Positions 20,116 to 29,685 of a DNA stretch of 64,000 bases are shown here, in pieces. Numbering within the stretch: position 1 is the stretch's first letter; each line of letters starts with the position of its first letter. The DNA is taken from assembly GCF_001014615.2 (NCBI RefSeq), contig NZ_LBCQ02000002.1, positions 248,001-312,000 on the forward strand, in the 5' to 3' direction. The notes below the pieces were generated by a model that had not been told where the DNA came from, ran no database searches, and saw only the letters and a list, made by a program, of their open reading frames with translations. The DNA comes from Aquamicrobium sp. LC103 (GTDB taxonomy: Bacteria; Pseudomonadota; Alphaproteobacteria; Rhizobiales; Rhizobiaceae). The position numbers were made by a program, and so were the translations under genes.

Positions 20116-21744
20116 ATGCTGGGATTGATGCAGGAATGGCCGCTGCTGTGCCACAAGATTCTCGACCATGCCGCGCGGCAGCACGGCAATCGGGAGATCG
20201 TGTCGCGCACAGTCGAGGGGCCGATCGTGCGAACCACTTATGCCGACGCGCGCGTGCGGGCATTGAAGGTCGCGCAACTGCTCGAGCGGGACGGATACAA
20301 GCTCGGCGACCGTATCGCGACGCTTGCCTGGAACACGGCCCGCCACCTCGAGGCCTGGTATGGCATCATGGGGATCGGCGCCGTCTACCACACGCTCAAT
20401 CCCAGGCTCTTCCCCGAGCAATTGGTGTGGATCATGAACCATGCCGAGGACAAATGCCTGTTCGTCGACCTCACCTTCATGCCCCTGGTCGAGAAGATCG
20501 CGCCGCTGGTGCCGTCGCTGCAGAAGGTGATCGTGTTCACCGATGCCGCGCATATGCCGCAGACCGCGCTTCCCAACGTGGTGACCTATGAGGAATGGCT
20601 CGCGCAGGCCGACGGCGACTTCCAATGGAGGGAGGTCGACGAGCATACCGCCTGCGGCATGTGCTACACTTCCGGCACCACCGGCGACCCGAAAGGCGTC
20701 GTCTACAGCCACCGCTCCAATGTGCTCCATGCGATGATCGCCTGCATGCCGGACGCGATGGGCATCTCCTCCCGAGACGTGATCATGCCGGTCGTGCCGA
20801 TGTTCCACGCAAATGCATGGGGGCTCGCGCAGAGCGTGCCGATGGTGGGCGCGAAGCTCGTCATGCCGGGCGGGAAGATGGACGGCGAATCCATCTACCA
20901 CCTGCTCGATTCGGAAAAGGTATCCTTTACCGCGGCCGTTCCCACCGTATGGCTGATGCTGCTCCAATATCTGGAGGAAACGGGCAAGAAACTGCCATAT
21001 CTGAATAAGGTGGTGATCGGCGGCTCGGCCTGCCCGCGCGCCATGACCGAGAAATTCGAGCGCAACTACGACGTCGAGGTCATCCACGCCTGGGGCATGA
21101 CGGAAATGTCGCCGTTGGGAACCCTGGCAACCATCAAGCCCGAATATGCCGGCTTGACCGGCGATGCGCTCTTGAACGTGAAGCAGACGCAGGGTCACCC
21201 GCCCTTCGGTGTCGAAATGAAGGTCACCGACGACGAGAACAGGGAACATCCGTGGGACGGCAAGACCTTCGGGCGGCTCAAGGTCCGTGGCCCGGCCGTC
21301 GCGGGGGCCTACTATGGCGGCGCCGGCGTGGAGCAGTTCGACGAGGAAGGCTGGTTCGATACGGGCGACGTCGCGCATATCGATCCCAACGGTTACATGC
21401 AGATCACCGATCGCGCCAAGGACGTGATCAAATCGGGCGGCGAGTGGATTTCCACGATCGATCTGGAGAATCTCGCCGTCGGCCACCCCGACGTCGCCGA
21501 AGCCGCCGTGATCGGCATCGCCCACCCCAAATGGGACGAGAGGCCCTTGCTCGTGGTGGTGAGAAAGGCCGGCAAGGAACCGACCAAGACCGACCTGCTC
21601 GGCTTCATGGAAGGCAAGGTCGCCAAATGGTGGATGCCGGACGACGTCGCCTTCGTCGATGCCATTCCCCATACCGCGACCGGCAAGATCCAGAAGACGA
21701 CGCTGCGTCAGCAATTCAAGGACTACAAGCTGCCGACGGCGTGA
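20116..21744 (+). CDS. Acyl-CoA synthetase, DmdB/medium-chain type
   Basis: A 542-residue AMP-dependent ligase that activates a carboxylic acid with ATP and CoA. The AMP-binding loop [11 protein letters not shown] starts near residue 184. Motifs [19 protein letters not shown] and the hinge region [13 protein letters not shown] follow, and the catalytic Lys is in TATGKIQKT near the end. Length and N-terminus ([14 protein letters not shown]) match the group containing 3-methylthiopropionyl-CoA ligase DmdB and medium/long-chain fatty-acid ligases. Without dmdA, dmdC or dmdD nearby, a fatty-acid role is as likely as DMSP breakdown. GGGAGGAG precedes the ATG. Confidence 0.93.
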   Translation: MLGLMQEWPLLCHKILDHAARQHGNREIVSRTVEGPIVRTTYADARVRALKVAQLLERDGYKLGDRIATLAWNTARHLEAWYGIMGIGAVYHTLNPRLFPEQLVWIMNHAEDKCLFVDLTFMPLVEKIAPLVPSLQKVIVFTDAAHMPQTALPNVVTYEEWLAQADGDFQWREVDEHTACGMCYTSGTTGDPKGVVYSHRSNVLHAMIACMPDAMGISSRDVIMPVVPMFHANAWGLAQSVPMVGAKLVMPGGKMDGESIYHLLDSEKVSFTAAVPTVWLMLLQYLEETGKKLPYLNKVVIGGSACPRAMTEKFERNYDVEVIHAWGMTEMSPLGTLATIKPEYAGLTGDALLNVKQTQGHPPFGVEMKVTDDENREHPWDGKTFGRLKVRGPAVAGAYYGGAGVEQFDEEGWFDTGDVAHIDPNGYMQITDRAKDVIKSGGEWISTIDLENLAVGHPDVAEAAVIGIAHPKWDERPLLVVVRKAGKEPTKTDLLGFMEGKVAKWWMPDDVAFVDAIPHTATGKIQKTTLRQQFKDYKLPTA

Positions 21745-21826
21745 CCATCGTCGCCGGCCGGTGAGGCCCGGCCTTTGACCGCCCGAAGAACAACGATTAA
21801 GACGCTGTTGGTTTTCGAGCGGGCGC

Positions 21827-22666
21827 GTGACGGCATCGGATATGGCGGTATTTCCTGAACGGCGGACATCGCGGCGCGCCCAATGGGCGAAGAGGCTTTC
21901 CTTTTTTGCGGGCGTGCTGTTCGTCGTCGCCGGGTTCGGCCATCGCTTCGGCGTGGTCGACACGCTCGCCTTTCTGAGCGTGCTCGGCATTGTCGGCATG
22001 CTGGCGCTTCTGGGCTTGCTGCTCGCTATCAGCGGGTTCAGCCGGCTCTGGCGCTACGGAGACAAGGCCGGCAAGGCGTCGCTGGCGGCAAGCCTGATGT
22101 CGGCGGCCGTGCTCGCGCCTTTCCTGATCGGTGCGTTCTGCGCGCTGCGCTATCCGATGTTCTACGACGTCGCCACCGACCCGGTCGATCCTCCGCAGTT
22201 CGAGCGCGCCGCCTCGCTGCGCACCGCTCGGATGAACCCGATCGTGCCGATCACTCCGGAAAACGCCAGGCTGCAGATGGAGCGCTATCCGGAAGTGCGT
22301 GGCCGCCGCTACGACATATCGGCGGACCAGATCGTCCAGGCGTTGGAAACCGTGATCCGAAGCCGAGGCTGGGCGCTTTCCGGTTCGCTCTACCAGGCCG
22401 GCATGCCGGAATTCGTGATCGAAGCCTATGCGCCGACGCTCGTGCTCGGTTTTCCGGTCGACGCCGTTTTTCGCGTGACGGACGAGGGCGGAACGACATT
22501 CGTCGATATGCGCATGAACTCGCGCTATGGCAGGCACGATCTCGGTGACGGAGCTCGTCGGGTTGCCCGCTTCATGTCCGACCTCGACGCCGAGGTGACA
22601 CGCCAGGCCAAGGCGATCGTAGATATCCCGCCGTCGTCAGGCGGGGAAGAAGACGGCGTCGATTGA
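21827..22666 (+). CDS. DUF1499 membrane protein
   Basis: A 279-residue protein with three hydrophobic helices in the first 110 residues (near 25-45, 48-68 and 85-105), followed by a soluble DUF1499 domain. The latter contains the segment YDISADQIVQALE and a strand pattern ending DMRMNSRYGRHD, with the conserved Ser-Arg near its end. It probably sits in the inner membrane with the DUF1499 domain on one face; the family has no defined activity. Start is uncertain: GTG at 21827 or ATG at 21842. Its last 30 bases overlap the end of the convergent MBL hydrolase. Confidence 0.85.
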   Translation: MTASDMAVFPERRTSRRAQWAKRLSFFAGVLFVVAGFGHRFGVVDTLAFLSVLGIVGMLALLGLLLAISGFSRLWRYGDKAGKASLAASLMSAAVLAPFLIGAFCALRYPMFYDVATDPVDPPQFERAASLRTARMNPIVPITPENARLQMERYPEVRGRRYDISADQIVQALETVIRSRGWALSGSLYQAGMPEFVIEAYAPTLVLGFPVDAVFRVTDEGGTTFVDMRMNSRYGRHDLGDGARRVARFMSDLDAEVTRQAKAIVDIPPSSGGEEDGVD

Positions 22667-23542
22667 GGGCGCTGTTTCGGAGCGGACGACGCCGCGCGCG
22701 GTAAGATCCTCCAGATGCGCCAGGACCGAGAGCCCGGCCGCGCCGTGAAGGCGTGGATCGGTATCGCGGTAGATCGTGGCCACGAGATCGGCGACCGTCC
22801 GGTCGCCGGCCTTCAGCCTCTCGACTATCGCCCGTTCGCGCATCTTGCGATGTGCCTTGAGCCCGCGCATGAAAGCGGCGGGGCTGGTCACCGGGCCGCC
22901 ATGGCCGGGCAGGAAAATACGGTCGTCGCGCCGCAGGAGCTTGTCGAGCGAGGCCATGTAGTCCGACATCGCCCCATCCGGCGGCGCGACGATCGAGGTT
23001 GCCCAGGCCATTACGTGATCGGCCGAGAAGAGCGTCCCGGTGTCTTCCAGCGCGAAGGCCATGTGGTTTGCGGCGTGACCCGGCGTGTGGATCGCGCGGA
23101 TCGCCCAGCCATCGCCCGCGACGAGTTCGCCATCGGCGAGCCTCCGGTCGGGCGAAAAGGAGGTGTCGGCGCTGGCATCCAGCGGGTTCGTCTCGCCGAT
23201 TCGCAGCGGCCTTGCCGAACGATGAGGCCCCTCGGCCAATACGAGCGCGCCCGTGGCCTGTTTCAGGGCGGCGGTCAGCGGCGAATGGTCGGAATGGGTG
23301 TGGCTGACGAAGATATGGCTGACGGGCCGGCCGGCTATGGCCTGGAGCAGCGCCTCGAGATGCGTTTCGTCCTGGGGGCCGGGATCTATCACCGCCAGCG
23401 TGTCTTTGCCGACGATATAGCTGTTGGTGCCGTGGAATGTGAAGGCACTGGGATTGTTGACGGTGACGCGCAGCACGCCGGGCGCGACTTCGATCGCCTC
23501 GCCATGCCTTGGATCGAAGCTTGTATCGAAATCGAGGGCCAT
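22637..23542 (-). CDS. MBL-fold metallo-hydrolase (LACTB2-like)
   Basis: A 301-residue metallo-beta-lactamase-fold hydrolase with the zinc motif HTHSDH at residues 81-86, a later HTPGHAANH and FSADHV, and a LPGHGGP His ligand. The C-terminal 60 residues look like the winged-helix tail of LACTB2-type proteins (VADLVATIYRD..., LEDLTARGVV). Such enzymes are hydrolases or nucleases of varied substrate. It is cytoplasmic (no signal). The gene is convergent with DUF1499, sharing 30 bases at the 3' ends, and divergent from bioY. Confidence 0.92.
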   Translation of the reverse strand: MALDFDTSFDPRHGEAIEVAPGVLRVTVNNPSAFTFHGTNSYIVGKDTLAVIDPGPQDETHLEALLQAIAGRPVSHIFVSHTHSDHSPLTAALKQATGALVLAEGPHRSARPLRIGETNPLDASADTSFSPDRRLADGELVAGDGWAIRAIHTPGHAANHMAFALEDTGTLFSADHVMAWATSIVAPPDGAMSDYMASLDKLLRRDDRIFLPGHGGPVTSPAAFMRGLKAHRKMRERAIVERLKAGDRTVADLVATIYRDTDPRLHGAAGLSVLAHLEDLTARGVVRSETAPSIDAVFFPA

Positions 23543-23665
23543 GAGGAAATCCCGGATGTGTGGACAGCGTTCGGCGAAACGAGTTGCCGCTTAGCACGGA
23601 AGATCATATAGGGGAAACCATCGCATTCGGCTTGGCCGCCGAGACAGAATTCAAGGGAGACCTGA

Positions 23666-24256
23666 ATGTCCACCGCTATCGCTTCCCGCCCGCTCGTATC
23701 CCTGGCATTGCCGCAAAAGGGCGCCGCGCGCCTGGCCGCGCAGCTCTTCCTGGTGATCGCGGGCAGCCTGCTGCTTACGCTTTCCGCCAAGACGAAGGTC
23801 GTTTTCGGTCCGGTCGACATGTCGCTCCAGACACTGGCCGTTCTCGGCATCGCCGCCACCTTCGGCATGCGTCTCGGTCTCGCGACGCTGCTCTTCTACC
23901 TGGCTCAGGGCGCGATGGGTCTGCCTGTCTTTCAGAGCTCGCCGGAAAAGGGCATCGGCCTTGCCTACATGCTCGGCACGACGGGCGGATATCTTGCAGG
24001 CTTCGTCGTCATGACGGCGATCGTCGGTTGGGCGGCCGACCGTGGCTGGGGCCGCAATCCGTTCAAGCTGTTCGGCACGATGCTGATTGCCGATGCGGTG
24101 ATGCTCGCCATGGGCTTCGCCTGGCTCGCCCTCCTGATCGGCAGCCAGCAGGCCTGGCAGTTCGGCGTCGTTCCGTTCGTGCTTCCCGATCTCATCAAGG
24201 CTGCGCTGGCCGCGTCGATCGTGCCCGCCGTTTGGGCACTGATTTCCCGGCGTTGA
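23666..24256 (+). CDS. bioY: Biotin transporter S component BioY
   Basis: BioY is the membrane substrate-binding component for biotin uptake. The 196-residue protein has about six hydrophobic helices and the family motifs: an early Gly-Ser-Leu-Leu-Leu helix, FGPVDMSLQTLAVL, GLPVFQSSPEKGIG and TGGYLAGF. No bioM or bioN (ATPase and transmembrane partner) is adjacent, so it is a solitary BioY, which is known in proteobacteria. GGGAGA precedes the ATG. I looked for the BioR-type box TTATCTATAA upstream and did not find it, so regulation by BioR is not supported. Confidence 0.93.
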   Translation: MSTAIASRPLVSLALPQKGAARLAAQLFLVIAGSLLLTLSAKTKVVFGPVDMSLQTLAVLGIAATFGMRLGLATLLFYLAQGAMGLPVFQSSPEKGIGLAYMLGTTGGYLAGFVVMTAIVGWAADRGWGRNPFKLFGTMLIADAVMLAMGFAWLALLIGSQQAWQFGVVPFVLPDLIKAALAASIVPAVWALISRR

Positions 24257-24385
24257 TCGAACGGTTTTTCCGCCGGTTAGGTGGCGTTCACCTTACCTGC
24301 GGAAATATCCGCAAGCTTCCTCGATGGTTTTCCTTGACGCCGCCCTATTGGCCGAGTTGTTAAGTAAGATCGCTCATTAGTCTTC

Positions 24386-24423
24386 GGCAACGCAGCATGA
24401 AACCTGCGTTGCCTTTCGTTTTT
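24386..24423 (+). terminator. Strong intrinsic-terminator hairpin between bioY and ugd
   Basis: A perfect 10-bp stem, GGCAACGCAG (24386-24395) and CTGCGTTGCC (24404-24413), with loop CATGAAAC, is followed by TTTCGTTTTT (24414-24423). This is a textbook rightward terminator. It lies 130 bases after bioY but only 40 bases before the ugd ATG. It could end bioY transcription, or act as a leader attenuator for ugd if ugd transcription begins upstream of it. Confidence 0.8.
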
Positions 24424-24463
24424 GGCGCTGGCCCCGTTCCGGCAATCAAAGGTCGAAGAGAAC

Positions 24464-25795
24464 ATGAAGATCACAGTATTCGGCATCGGCTATGTTGGCC
24501 TGGTTCAGGCAGCCGTGTTGGCTGAGGTGGGCCATGACGTGGTCTGCGTCGACGTCGACCGGCAGAAGGTGGAGCGCCTGAACGACGGGATTATTCCGAT
24601 ATACGAGCCCGGGCTGGAAACGCTCGTGAAGGAGAACCACGCAGCCGGCAGGCTGCAGTTCACCACCGACGCCGCGGCGGCCGTCAAGCACGGCTCGGTT
24701 CTGATCATCGCGGTCGGCACGCCGCCTAACGAGGATGGTTCGGCCGATCTCAAATATGTGCTCGCCGTTGCCGCAACGATCGGCGGCGAGATGGAGAACG
24801 AGAAGATCGTCGTCAGCAAATCGACCGTGCCGGTGGGCACGTGCGACAAGGTGCGGGCCACGATCGCGGCGACGCTTGCCGAGCGTGGTCGCGGCGACAT
24901 GCCCTTCCACGTGGTCTCCAATCCCGAATTCCTGAAGGAGGGCGCGGCGGTCTCGGACTGCATGAAGCCGGACCGCATCGTCGTCGGTACCGACAGCGCG
25001 ACCGCGGAACGGGTGATGCGCGAACTCTACGACCCCTTCAATCGAAATCACGAGAAGATGATCGTGATGGACGTGCGCAGCGCCGAGCTGACGAAATACG
25101 CGGCCAACTGCCTGCTCGCCACCAAGATCAGCTTCATGAACGAGATGGCGAACCTGGCCGATCGCCTTGGCGCTGATATCGAACGCGTTCGTCTCGGCAT
25201 CGGCAGCGATCCACGCATCGGCTACCATTTCATCTATCCGGGCCTGGGCTATGGCGGTTCGTGCTTCCCGAAGGACGTGCGGGCGCTGATCCACACGGCG
25301 GAGGAAGTAGGCTTCGAGCCGGCGGTGCTGAAGGCGGTCGACGAGCGCAACAACGCCCAGAAGTCGGTGCTGTTCGAGAAGGTGCTCGACTATTTCGGCG
25401 GCGATGTCGCGGGCAAGGTGTTCGCGCTGTGGGGCCTGGCATTCAAGCCCAACACCGACGATATGCGCGAGGCGCCGGCGCGCGTTCTCATGGAGGCGCT
25501 GTGGGCGGCCGGCGCGAAGGTGCAGGCCTTCGACCCCGAGGCCATGCAGGAGTGCCAGAACGCCTATGGCCAGCGTGACGATCTGATGCTGTGCGGCACC
25601 AAGGAGGCCGCGTTGAAGGGCGCCGACGCGCTCCTCATCGCCACCGAATGGAAGAGCTTCCGCGCTCCCCCGTTCGAGCTTATCCGCGAAACGCTCGCGA
25701 CCCCCATCATCTTCGACGGCCGCAATCTCTACGAGCCCGACGTTGTCGCCCGCTACGGCGTGCAATATCGCAGCATCGGCCGGCCGGCTGTCTGA
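24464..25795 (+). CDS. ugd: UDP-glucose 6-dehydrogenase
   Basis: Oxidises UDP-glucose to UDP-glucuronate with two NAD, supplying uronic acid for exopolysaccharide, capsule or LPS. The 443-residue protein starts with the Rossmann loop GIGYVG (residues 7-12). It carries the central NRTAE-type helix (here [19 protein letters not shown]), the catalytic Cys 267 in [10 protein letters not shown], and the C-terminal [14 protein letters not shown]. The ATG at 24464 directly begins the conserved N-terminus. The rhizobial name rkpK is often used. It opens the polysaccharide-precursor block, 40 bases downstream of a terminator-like hairpin. Confidence 0.95.
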   Translation: MKITVFGIGYVGLVQAAVLAEVGHDVVCVDVDRQKVERLNDGIIPIYEPGLETLVKENHAAGRLQFTTDAAAAVKHGSVLIIAVGTPPNEDGSADLKYVLAVAATIGGEMENEKIVVSKSTVPVGTCDKVRATIAATLAERGRGDMPFHVVSNPEFLKEGAAVSDCMKPDRIVVGTDSATAERVMRELYDPFNRNHEKMIVMDVRSAELTKYAANCLLATKISFMNEMANLADRLGADIERVRLGIGSDPRIGYHFIYPGLGYGGSCFPKDVRALIHTAEEVGFEPAVLKAVDERNNAQKSVLFEKVLDYFGGDVAGKVFALWGLAFKPNTDDMREAPARVLMEALWAAGAKVQAFDPEAMQECQNAYGQRDDLMLCGTKEAALKGADALLIATEWKSFRAPPFELIRETLATPIIFDGRNLYEPDVVARYGVQYRSIGRPAV

Positions 25796-25988
25796 AAAAG
25801 ACCGGGAACTTGTCCGGTGCAGCGCGGCGTGCGTGGGTACGTCGCCCATCCATAGAGCTATCCAGCCGCACCATCCCCTAGCCGAAAGGGTCTAGGGGAG
25901 GTAGGCGCCATGCCTCGAACACAGTCGAAGAGGCATATGCCGGTCCGCCGCCGTCACCGAATACAGTTCCGTTATTTGGTGGCTGGCG

Positions 25989-27446
25989 ATGAGAACACTC
26001 CATACAGACGAAACCCGCATCGAAGCGCTCCGGCTTGATACGCTCGACTTGGACGGAGCGGGGACAACGGCCGCTTCCGTACCGACAGGCGAGCTCGGGA
26101 GCGAGCACGCCATGAGGACCATGGGGGTCGCGGTGAACCCCTATGAGAATCCGGCGACGTCGCGCCCGGTGGCCGAGCCGAGCCCCGCCGGCGCCCGGTT
26201 CGAGCGTATCTCGATTGTCGGGCTCGGTTATATCGGTCTGCCGACGGCGGCAATGTTCGCCTCGCGCAGGAAGACCGTCATCGGCGTTGACGTCACGCCG
26301 CGGGTGATCGATACGATCAACCGCGGCGAGATACATATCGTCGAACCGGCGCTGGACATGATCGTGCGGGCGGCGGTGCAGCAGGGTTACCTTCACGCGA
26401 CATCGACGCCCGAACCGGCCGACGCCTTCCTGATCGCCGTTCCCACGCCCTTCAAGGGCAGGGACCATCAGCCGGATCTCAGCTATGTGGAATGCGCGGC
26501 CAAAACCATCGCGCCGATGCTGAGGCCCGGGAATCTGGTCGTGCTCGAATCCACCTCGCCCGTCGGCGCAACGGAAAAGGTAGCCGAATGGCTTGCCGGG
26601 GCGCGGCCCGACCTGACCTTTCCGCACACGCACGGCGAGGCGTCCGACATCCGCGTGGCGCATTGCCCCGAGCGCGTGCTGCCCGGGCAGGTCATACGCG
26701 AGCTCGTGGAGAACGACCGCGTGATCGGCGGCATGACGCCAAAATGCGCTGAAGCCGCGGTCGCGCTCTACCGGACATTCGTGCAGGGAGCCTGCGTCGT
26801 GACGAATGCGCGCACCGCCGAGATGTGCAAGTTGACCGAGAATTCGTTCCGCGATGTGAATATCGCCTTCGCCAACGAGCTTTCCACCATCTGCGATGAG
26901 GCGGGCGTCGACGTCTGGGAGCTGATATCGCTCGCGAACCGGCATCCACGCGTCAACATTCTCCAACCGGGTCCCGGCGTGGGCGGGCACTGCATCGCGG
27001 TCGATCCGTGGTTCATTGCCAGCCAGTGGCCGCGCGAGGCGCGGATGATCCGGACTGCCCGGGAGGTCAACGATTCCAAGCCGAAATGGATCGTCGACAA
27101 GGCGCGGCGGGAAATCGCCGCTCTCGCCGACAGGGGAAAGCCGGAGCGGGAACAGACGGTCGTCATGCTGGGCCTGACCTTCAAGGCCAATATCGACGAT
27201 TTGCGCGGGAGCCCGGCGCTGGAAATCGCCGATCGCCTCCGCCGAAGCTTCGGTGGCACGATGATCGCCGCGGAACCGAACATTGGCAAGCTCCCGCCAT
27301 CCCTTCCGGGCGTCCGCCTGGCGCCGCTCGACGAGGCGCTTGCGGTGGGAGACGTGTTCGTCCTTGCCGTCGCTCACAGGCAATTCGAGGGAATCGCGTC
27401 TCGCCTGCGGCCGCGGCAGCGTCTCGTCGCAGCCGTCGCGACGTAG
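25989..27446 (+). CDS. Nucleotide-sugar dehydrogenase, WecC-like (UDP-ManNAc dehydrogenase type)
   Basis: A 485-residue UDP-sugar dehydrogenase of the WecC/VipA class, distinct from the preceding Ugd. The Rossmann loop GLGYIG is at 78-83, the linker TENSFRDVNIAFANE is typical of UDP-ManNAc dehydrogenases, and the catalytic Cys 335 is in PGVGGHCIAVDP. The first 70 residues form a low-complexity extension absent from typical family members. Alternative starts exist at 26112 and 26121 that would remove most of it; each has only a moderate ribosome site. With wecB at 45.9 kb the pair could make UDP-ManNAcA. The exact hexosamine is inferred. Confidence 0.85.
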   Translation: MRTLHTDETRIEALRLDTLDLDGAGTTAASVPTGELGSEHAMRTMGVAVNPYENPATSRPVAEPSPAGARFERISIVGLGYIGLPTAAMFASRRKTVIGVDVTPRVIDTINRGEIHIVEPALDMIVRAAVQQGYLHATSTPEPADAFLIAVPTPFKGRDHQPDLSYVECAAKTIAPMLRPGNLVVLESTSPVGATEKVAEWLAGARPDLTFPHTHGEASDIRVAHCPERVLPGQVIRELVENDRVIGGMTPKCAEAAVALYRTFVQGACVVTNARTAEMCKLTENSFRDVNIAFANELSTICDEAGVDVWELISLANRHPRVNILQPGPGVGGHCIAVDPWFIASQWPREARMIRTAREVNDSKPKWIVDKARREIAALADRGKPEREQTVVMLGLTFKANIDDLRGSPALEIADRLRRSFGGTMIAAEPNIGKLPPSLPGVRLAPLDEALAVGDVFVLAVAHRQFEGIASRLRPRQRLVAAVAT

Positions 27447-27776
27447 AGCCTCGATTTTTCCCGGTTAGCGGAAAAACCCCTCCCGATGTCGCTGCCAAGC
27501 CAGTGCCGACGGTCCGGGAATAGCGGACATATCATTAGGTTTGTATTTTGACGAGATAGACGGTATCTGCCTGATCTATGAATCGGAATTGGGAAGGCCG
27601 ATCCTCATGTCGACGCAGCCTCTGCATTCACGTGCGAGAGGAAATAAACGTAGACAAATCTAATAGCGCGATCTTCGAAGTGTTATTTAGAAGAATAAAA
27701 TATAATGTTGATTTAATGGACGTCCATGAATCTGGAATGCTTTCTTCTTTCCCTAATGGGATCAATGTAGAATAAT
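27447..27776. other. AT-rich intergenic leader upstream of the dehydratase gene
   Basis: About 330 bases without a convincing gene. From roughly 27530 onward the sequence is clearly richer in A and T than the rest of the window, with runs such as AATAAAATATAATG, and contains two GAATC (GANTC) sites near 27580 and 27730. A 65-codon frame (27578-27775) reads through it but has no ribosome site and unusual composition, so it was not called. The composition suggests a long regulatory region, possibly bound by an AT-binding repressor such as MucR/Ros, which controls polysaccharide genes in rhizobia; that is inference. Confidence 0.5.
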
Positions 27777-27782
27777 GTGCAT

Positions 27783-29669
27783 ATGCGCAGTATGAAAGCT
27801 TTCAGTATCGCTCGGCGACTCGAAGGGGGTATACCCAGATACGGCAAGCAGTTTCTGCTTATTGCCTTCGACACGATGGCGCTGCTTGCGGCAGTATGGA
27901 TCAGTTATTCTTTGCGGTTCGACCGGTTGTTCGAACCGTCGAGAGGACAAATGCTGGTAATGCTGACGTTGCCGGTCATTGCCATTCCGATCTTCATTCG
28001 GATGGGGCTTTATCGAGCCGTCATTAGATATCTCCCCGAGCGCGCCATATGGACGATCTTCCAGGCGGTGACCATCGCGACGCTGGTCTGGGTGGCGGTG
28101 GCCTTCCTGACGCGCATGACCGGCTCGAGCGGCGTTCCGCGCTCCATCCCGGTCGTGTTCTGGGTTCTGGCGATACTGATCATCACAGGCAGCCGCTTCG
28201 GGGCAAAGTGGTTGTTGATGCGGCGCTTTCGCCGCCCGAGGAAGTCGACGACGCAGGCGCTGATCTATGGCACCGACGAGGCCGCGCTGCAGCTTGCGCA
28301 TGCGCTGAGGGCAAGCGATTACCACTATGTGGCGGGCTTCGTCAGCGACGATCCGGGGCTGCAGGGCATGGAGCTTCTCGGCGCGCGGGTCTTCGACGCC
28401 GGCGATCTGGAACGTCTGGTCAAGGATTTCGGCGTGGACGAGGTCATCGTCACGGGCTCCACCGCCAGCGACGCGAAGAGGCGCGAACTCATCGCCAAGC
28501 TGAGCTCGACCGCTGCCCGTTTCCGCATCCTGCCGTCGATCGCCGATCTCGCCGCCGGAAAATATCTGGTCAGCCTGGTTCGCGACATCGATATCGACGA
28601 TCTGCTGGGACGTTCGCCGGTGCCGGCCGACACGGCTCTTTTGCATGCCATGGTCAAGGACAACACGATCCTGGTGACGGGCGCAGCGGGGTCGATAGGC
28701 TCCGAGCTGTGCCGCACGATCGTCGGGCTCTCGCCGGCGAAGCTGGTTCTTCTGGATTTCGACGAGCGCGGCCTCTACGAAATCCACCGCGAGCTGAAGA
28801 AGAACTGCAACGTGAAGATCGTGGCCGCGCTCGGCTCCATCACCGACAGCAAATTTGTCAATCGCGTGCTGGAGGAGCATCAGGTCCGAACGGTCTATCA
28901 CTGCGCCGCCTACAAGCACGTGCCCCTGGTCGAGGAAAACGCGCTGGAAGGCGTGCGCAACAACGTGCTGGGAACCTGGGTCCTGGTGGAGGCTGCCGTC
29001 CAGCACGGGGTGGATAACTTCATCATGATCTCCTCCGACAAGGCGGTGCGCCCGACGAGCGTCATGGGCGCCACGAAGCGCTGGTCGGAGCTGATCGTGC
29101 GCTATTACGGCCTGCTGGCGGCGGATGCCCCTGCGAGCTGCAACTTCGCGTCGGTCCGCTTCGGCAACGTACTCGGCTCGAGCGGCTCCGTGGTTCCGCT
29201 CTTCAAGGAGCAGATCGCCAATGGCGGCCCGGTGACCGTGACCCATCCCGACATGAAGCGCTATTTCATGTCGATCCGTGAGGCGACGGAGCTTATCATC
29301 CAGGCCGGCGGTCTTTCGGAAACCGGAGACATACTCCTGCTTGAAATGGGCGAGCCGGTGAACATCCGCGATCTCGCCGAGGACATGGTCCTGCTGGCGG
29401 GGCTGAGCGTACGGGACGGCCTCAATCCGGACGGCGATATCGAGATCGTCACCATCGGCACGCGCGATGGCGAGAAGCTTTTCGAGGAGCTTTTCTATGA
29501 CCCGGACGGCGTGGCCAAGACCTCCCATCCGAAGATCCTGCGTGGCAAGCGTCAGAACGGCAAGGGGAACGGCGTTCCCCAGGCACTGGAAAAGCTCACC
29601 GCGCTTCTGGATGCTCAGGACGAGGCGGCCGTGCGCGCCTTTCTGTTCGAATACATTCGGCAGCATTGA
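27783..29669 (+). CDS. Membrane-anchored nucleotide-sugar 4,6-dehydratase (CapD/PglF family)
   Basis: A protein of about 628 residues of the PglF/WbpM/CapD type: four N-terminal membrane helices (roughly 20-130), a first Rossmann-like domain (about 140-270), and a C-terminal SDR domain. The nucleotide loop TGAAGSIGSE starts near residue 298. The SDR region has MISSDKAVRPTSVMGATKR-like catalytic residues with Asp-Lys in place of the usual Tyr motif, and SVRFGNVLGSSGSVVP. Such enzymes turn UDP-GlcNAc into a 4-keto-6-deoxy sugar. The DegT aminotransferase nearby is the natural next enzyme. The start is uncertain: GTG 27777, ATG 27783 or ATG 27792. Confidence 0.92.
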   Translation: MRSMKAFSIARRLEGGIPRYGKQFLLIAFDTMALLAAVWISYSLRFDRLFEPSRGQMLVMLTLPVIAIPIFIRMGLYRAVIRYLPERAIWTIFQAVTIATLVWVAVAFLTRMTGSSGVPRSIPVVFWVLAILIITGSRFGAKWLLMRRFRRPRKSTTQALIYGTDEAALQLAHALRASDYHYVAGFVSDDPGLQGMELLGARVFDAGDLERLVKDFGVDEVIVTGSTASDAKRRELIAKLSSTAARFRILPSIADLAAGKYLVSLVRDIDIDDLLGRSPVPADTALLHAMVKDNTILVTGAAGSIGSELCRTIVGLSPAKLVLLDFDERGLYEIHRELKKNCNVKIVAALGSITDSKFVNRVLEEHQVRTVYHCAAYKHVPLVEENALEGVRNNVLGTWVLVEAAVQHGVDNFIMISSDKAVRPTSVMGATKRWSELIVRYYGLLAADAPASCNFASVRFGNVLGSSGSVVPLFKEQIANGGPVTVTHPDMKRYFMSIREATELIIQAGGLSETGDILLLEMGEPVNIRDLAEDMVLLAGLSVRDGLNPDGDIEIVTIGTRDGEKLFEELFYDPDGVAKTSHPKILRGKRQNGKGNGVPQALEKLTALLDAQDEAAVRAFLFEYIRQH

Positions 29670-29685
29670 GCCGAAAAGGGTTGCC

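Noticed and set aside
23543-23665. BioR operator upstream of bioY
   Set aside because: The expected TTATCTATAA-type palindrome was not found between the MBL gene and bioY.
27578-27775. A 65-codon frame in the AT-rich region before the dehydratase gene
   Set aside because: No ribosome site, no start context, odd composition and no recognisable fold; more likely regulatory DNA.
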